Shown here: positions 63,123 to 64,000 of the stretch, piece after piece
Position numbering within the stretch: position 1 is the stretch's first letter
How the letters are laid out: each line of letters opens with the position of its first letter
NCBI GenBank assembly: GCA_016234685.1
Contig: JACRAT010000003.1
Span: 18,617 to 82,616, forward strand
From: Nitrosomonadales bacterium
GTDB lineage: Bacteria; Pseudomonadota; Gammaproteobacteria; Burkholderiales; Gallionellaceae
DNA length: 64,000 nt
Reading direction: 5' to 3'
Translations under genes and position numbers: made by a program
Notes under the pieces: model-generated
Seen by the model: only the letters and a program-made list of their open reading frames with translations
Databases searched by the model: none
Told to the model about the DNA's origin: nothing

Positions 63123-63150
63123 TATTCGCATAATGTATATTATGTCAAAT
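63123..63150 (+). promoter_or_regulatory. dif: dif site (XerCD recombination site)
   Basis: The XerC arm TATTCGCATAA, the 6-bp centre TGTATA, and the XerD arm TTATGTCAAAT. Against E. coli dif (remembered), only the first bases of the XerC arm and one XerD-arm base differ; the CGCATAA, centre and TTATGT parts are identical. XerC and XerD resolve chromosome dimers here, under FtsK, at the replication terminus. Many filamentous phages integrate at this site. Confidence 0.9.
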
Positions 63151-63251
63151 CTACGACGCAGGATTAGAAGGTTTTTCCTCTCTATTCAAAGCTTTGGAAA
63201 AAGTCTTGCGCAGTATCTTCAGCACCTCGCCTACAGTTCGGAGTCTGAAAA

Positions 63252-63515
63252 ATGCTACGCCGCAAATCTTGCACTCTAAAACCTTCCGCCTATGACTTGT
63301 TCGGGGAAATTCCAGTCACGCTCGACGATATCGAGACGTGGCTGGATTATATCCCGCGCATGAAGGACGCCACTCCTTCGCGCCGTGCGTGGTATGCAAA
63401 AAACTGGAACGTGGTAGCAAAGATCAAAGGCGCAAAGAAGGACGGCAACTGGCCTCCAGTTAGAGTCTGGGAATACGAAGAGCTTCTGGAACTGCAACAA
63501 AAACTGAAAAGATAA
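63252..63515 (+). CDS. Small hypothetical protein next to dif
   Basis: A protein of 87 residues, basic and Trp-rich (DIETWLDYIPRMKDATPSRR, KNWNVVAKIKGAKKDGNWPP, ending ELLELQQKLKR). No family recognised; it could be a nucleic-acid-binding phage protein. GGAG is 8 nt before the ATG and a good terminator follows, so it looks like a real single-gene unit. Its lower GC than the core genes suggests foreign origin. Confidence 0.6.
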   Translation: MLRRKSCTLKPSAYDLFGEIPVTLDDIETWLDYIPRMKDATPSRRAWYAKNWNVVAKIKGAKKDGNWPPVRVWEYEELLELQQKLKR

Positions 63516-63518
63516 TGA

Positions 63519-63543
63519 CCGGCTACGCCGGGATTTTCTTTCT
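63519..63543 (+). terminator. Rho-independent terminator
   Basis: CCGGC, loop TAC, GCCGG, then GATTTTCTTTCT, 3 bp after the stop of the 87-residue gene. Confidence 0.7.
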
Positions 63544-63881
63544 GACTCTCTCCGCAAATATCTGTCGGCGCGTCACACCCCCCACCGTGTCGCCCTTGAC
63601 GCGAACATCCCACCATTAAAAAAGAACCGCCCGACGTGGATGCCCTGCGGGCGTGTTGGTTGTCGGGCTTGCGCATCACCGTGGCAGTACTCAGACGATG
63701 ATGCCGTCTTCCGTGCTGACCGCACCACTGATGCACATTCCTTTTTACTGGCGGGACTGATTCGCAGGGCGAAACGTTGGGGGGCGGTGTAACACAGGCA
63801 GCACGTGTTAGCTACGCGAGGAAGTCAAAGGCGGGCTCGCATTGAAGGATGGTAATTTAAACTACTTGGACGGAGGATGTT
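63544..63881. other. Gene-free stretch
   Basis: I see no convincing gene in these 338 bp. Short inverted pieces occur (CGCCCG with CGGGCG; CCCGAC with GTCGGG around 63630-63670). A minus-strand frame across it has no ribosome site and runs back over the 87-residue gene, so it is discounted. Confidence 0.4.
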
Positions 63882-64000
63882 ATGGATACGAATCAAAAGG
63901 CTATGGCTTACCTAATGACGACAATCGAGTATTACAAAAGCGGGAAAAGTTGGGGTGAGAAAAGGTTCGCCGCTGGTGTAACTGTAGGTGCAATGCAAGC
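63882..64000 (+). CDS. Unknown protein, N-terminal part (cut by window end)
   Basis: The ATG has GGAGG 5 nt upstream. Thirty-nine residues are visible, starting MDTNQKAMAYLMTTIEYY and continuing KSGKSWGEKRFAAGV; the frame is open to the window edge. No family recognised. Same strand as the 87-residue gene. Confidence 0.6.
   Translation, partial: MDTNQKAMAYLMTTIEYYKSGKSWGEKRFAAGVTVGAMQ

Noticed and set aside
63347..63736. Minus-strand ORF of 129 codons near the right end
   Set aside because: No ribosome site, and it crosses the terminator and the better supported plus-strand gene.

Overview
The window is 64 kb of a GC-rich bacterial chromosome. It reads like a betaproteobacterium, probably of the Nitrosomonadales/Gallionellaceae type. 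This is inferred from gene order (pyrF-hldE-hldD, tig-clpP-clpX-lon, ffs-dnaX-ybaB-recR, sdhB-sdhE-gltA-sucA-sucB), from protein character, and from a dif site of betaproteobacterial type. No species can be proved from sequence alone.

Layout. 1-4.2 kb: the 3' end of pyrF, then a decaying type III restriction-modification island. It holds a full-length Mod methyltransferase, an intact DUF1016/PDDEXK nuclease, a truncated second DUF1016 gene, and only the C-terminal nuclease domain of Res. 4.2-6.4 kb: ADP-heptose synthesis (heptose-7-phosphate kinase, hldD). 6.5-15.9 kb: trigger factor, ClpP, ClpX and Lon, then rmuC, nadE and glnB. 16-22.9 kb (minus strand): topoisomerase IV (parC, parE), tRNA-Ser(GCU) with promoter and terminator, lysC, and an RbgA-like GTPase. 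23-28.7 kb: class I fumarase, SRP RNA, pagL, dnaX, ybaB, recR and rluB. 28.9-31.9 kb: an outer-membrane barrel protein and an exported CotH-type kinase. 31.9-37.5 kb: RNA modification, a truncated haemoglobin, DNA repair genes (AlkD, MutY), a thioredoxin and RsuA. 37.6-48.5 kb: alaS, two cyclic-di-GMP enzymes, phosphomannomutase, heptosyltransferase and ilvE. 48.7-55.6 kb: a TCA-cycle block. 55.8-60.5 kb: small metabolic genes and pepD.

60.5-64 kb is accessory DNA. It has a dead IS3-family element with both terminal inverted repeats, then a compact minus-strand operon of four small genes with overlapping or close starts. The last of these resembles the VC1465/XafT Xer-activation factors of filamentous phages. 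Next come stacked palindromes, a degenerate dif-like site and, 42 bp further, a near-consensus dif site (63123-63150). Unrecognised small genes follow to the window edge. I read this as the chromosome-dimer resolution site carrying the remnant of an Xer-exploiting integrative element, probably an inovirus.

A second theme is repeat invasion of coding sequence. Palindromic GGGAGAGGG-type elements sit in frame inside mod and alaS, and a related G/A-rich inverted repeat supplies the C-terminus and stop codon of the heptose kinase gene. A CTTCGACAGGCTCAG-type repeat is in frame in mod. Just upstream of hldD lies a truncated duplicate of the hldD start.
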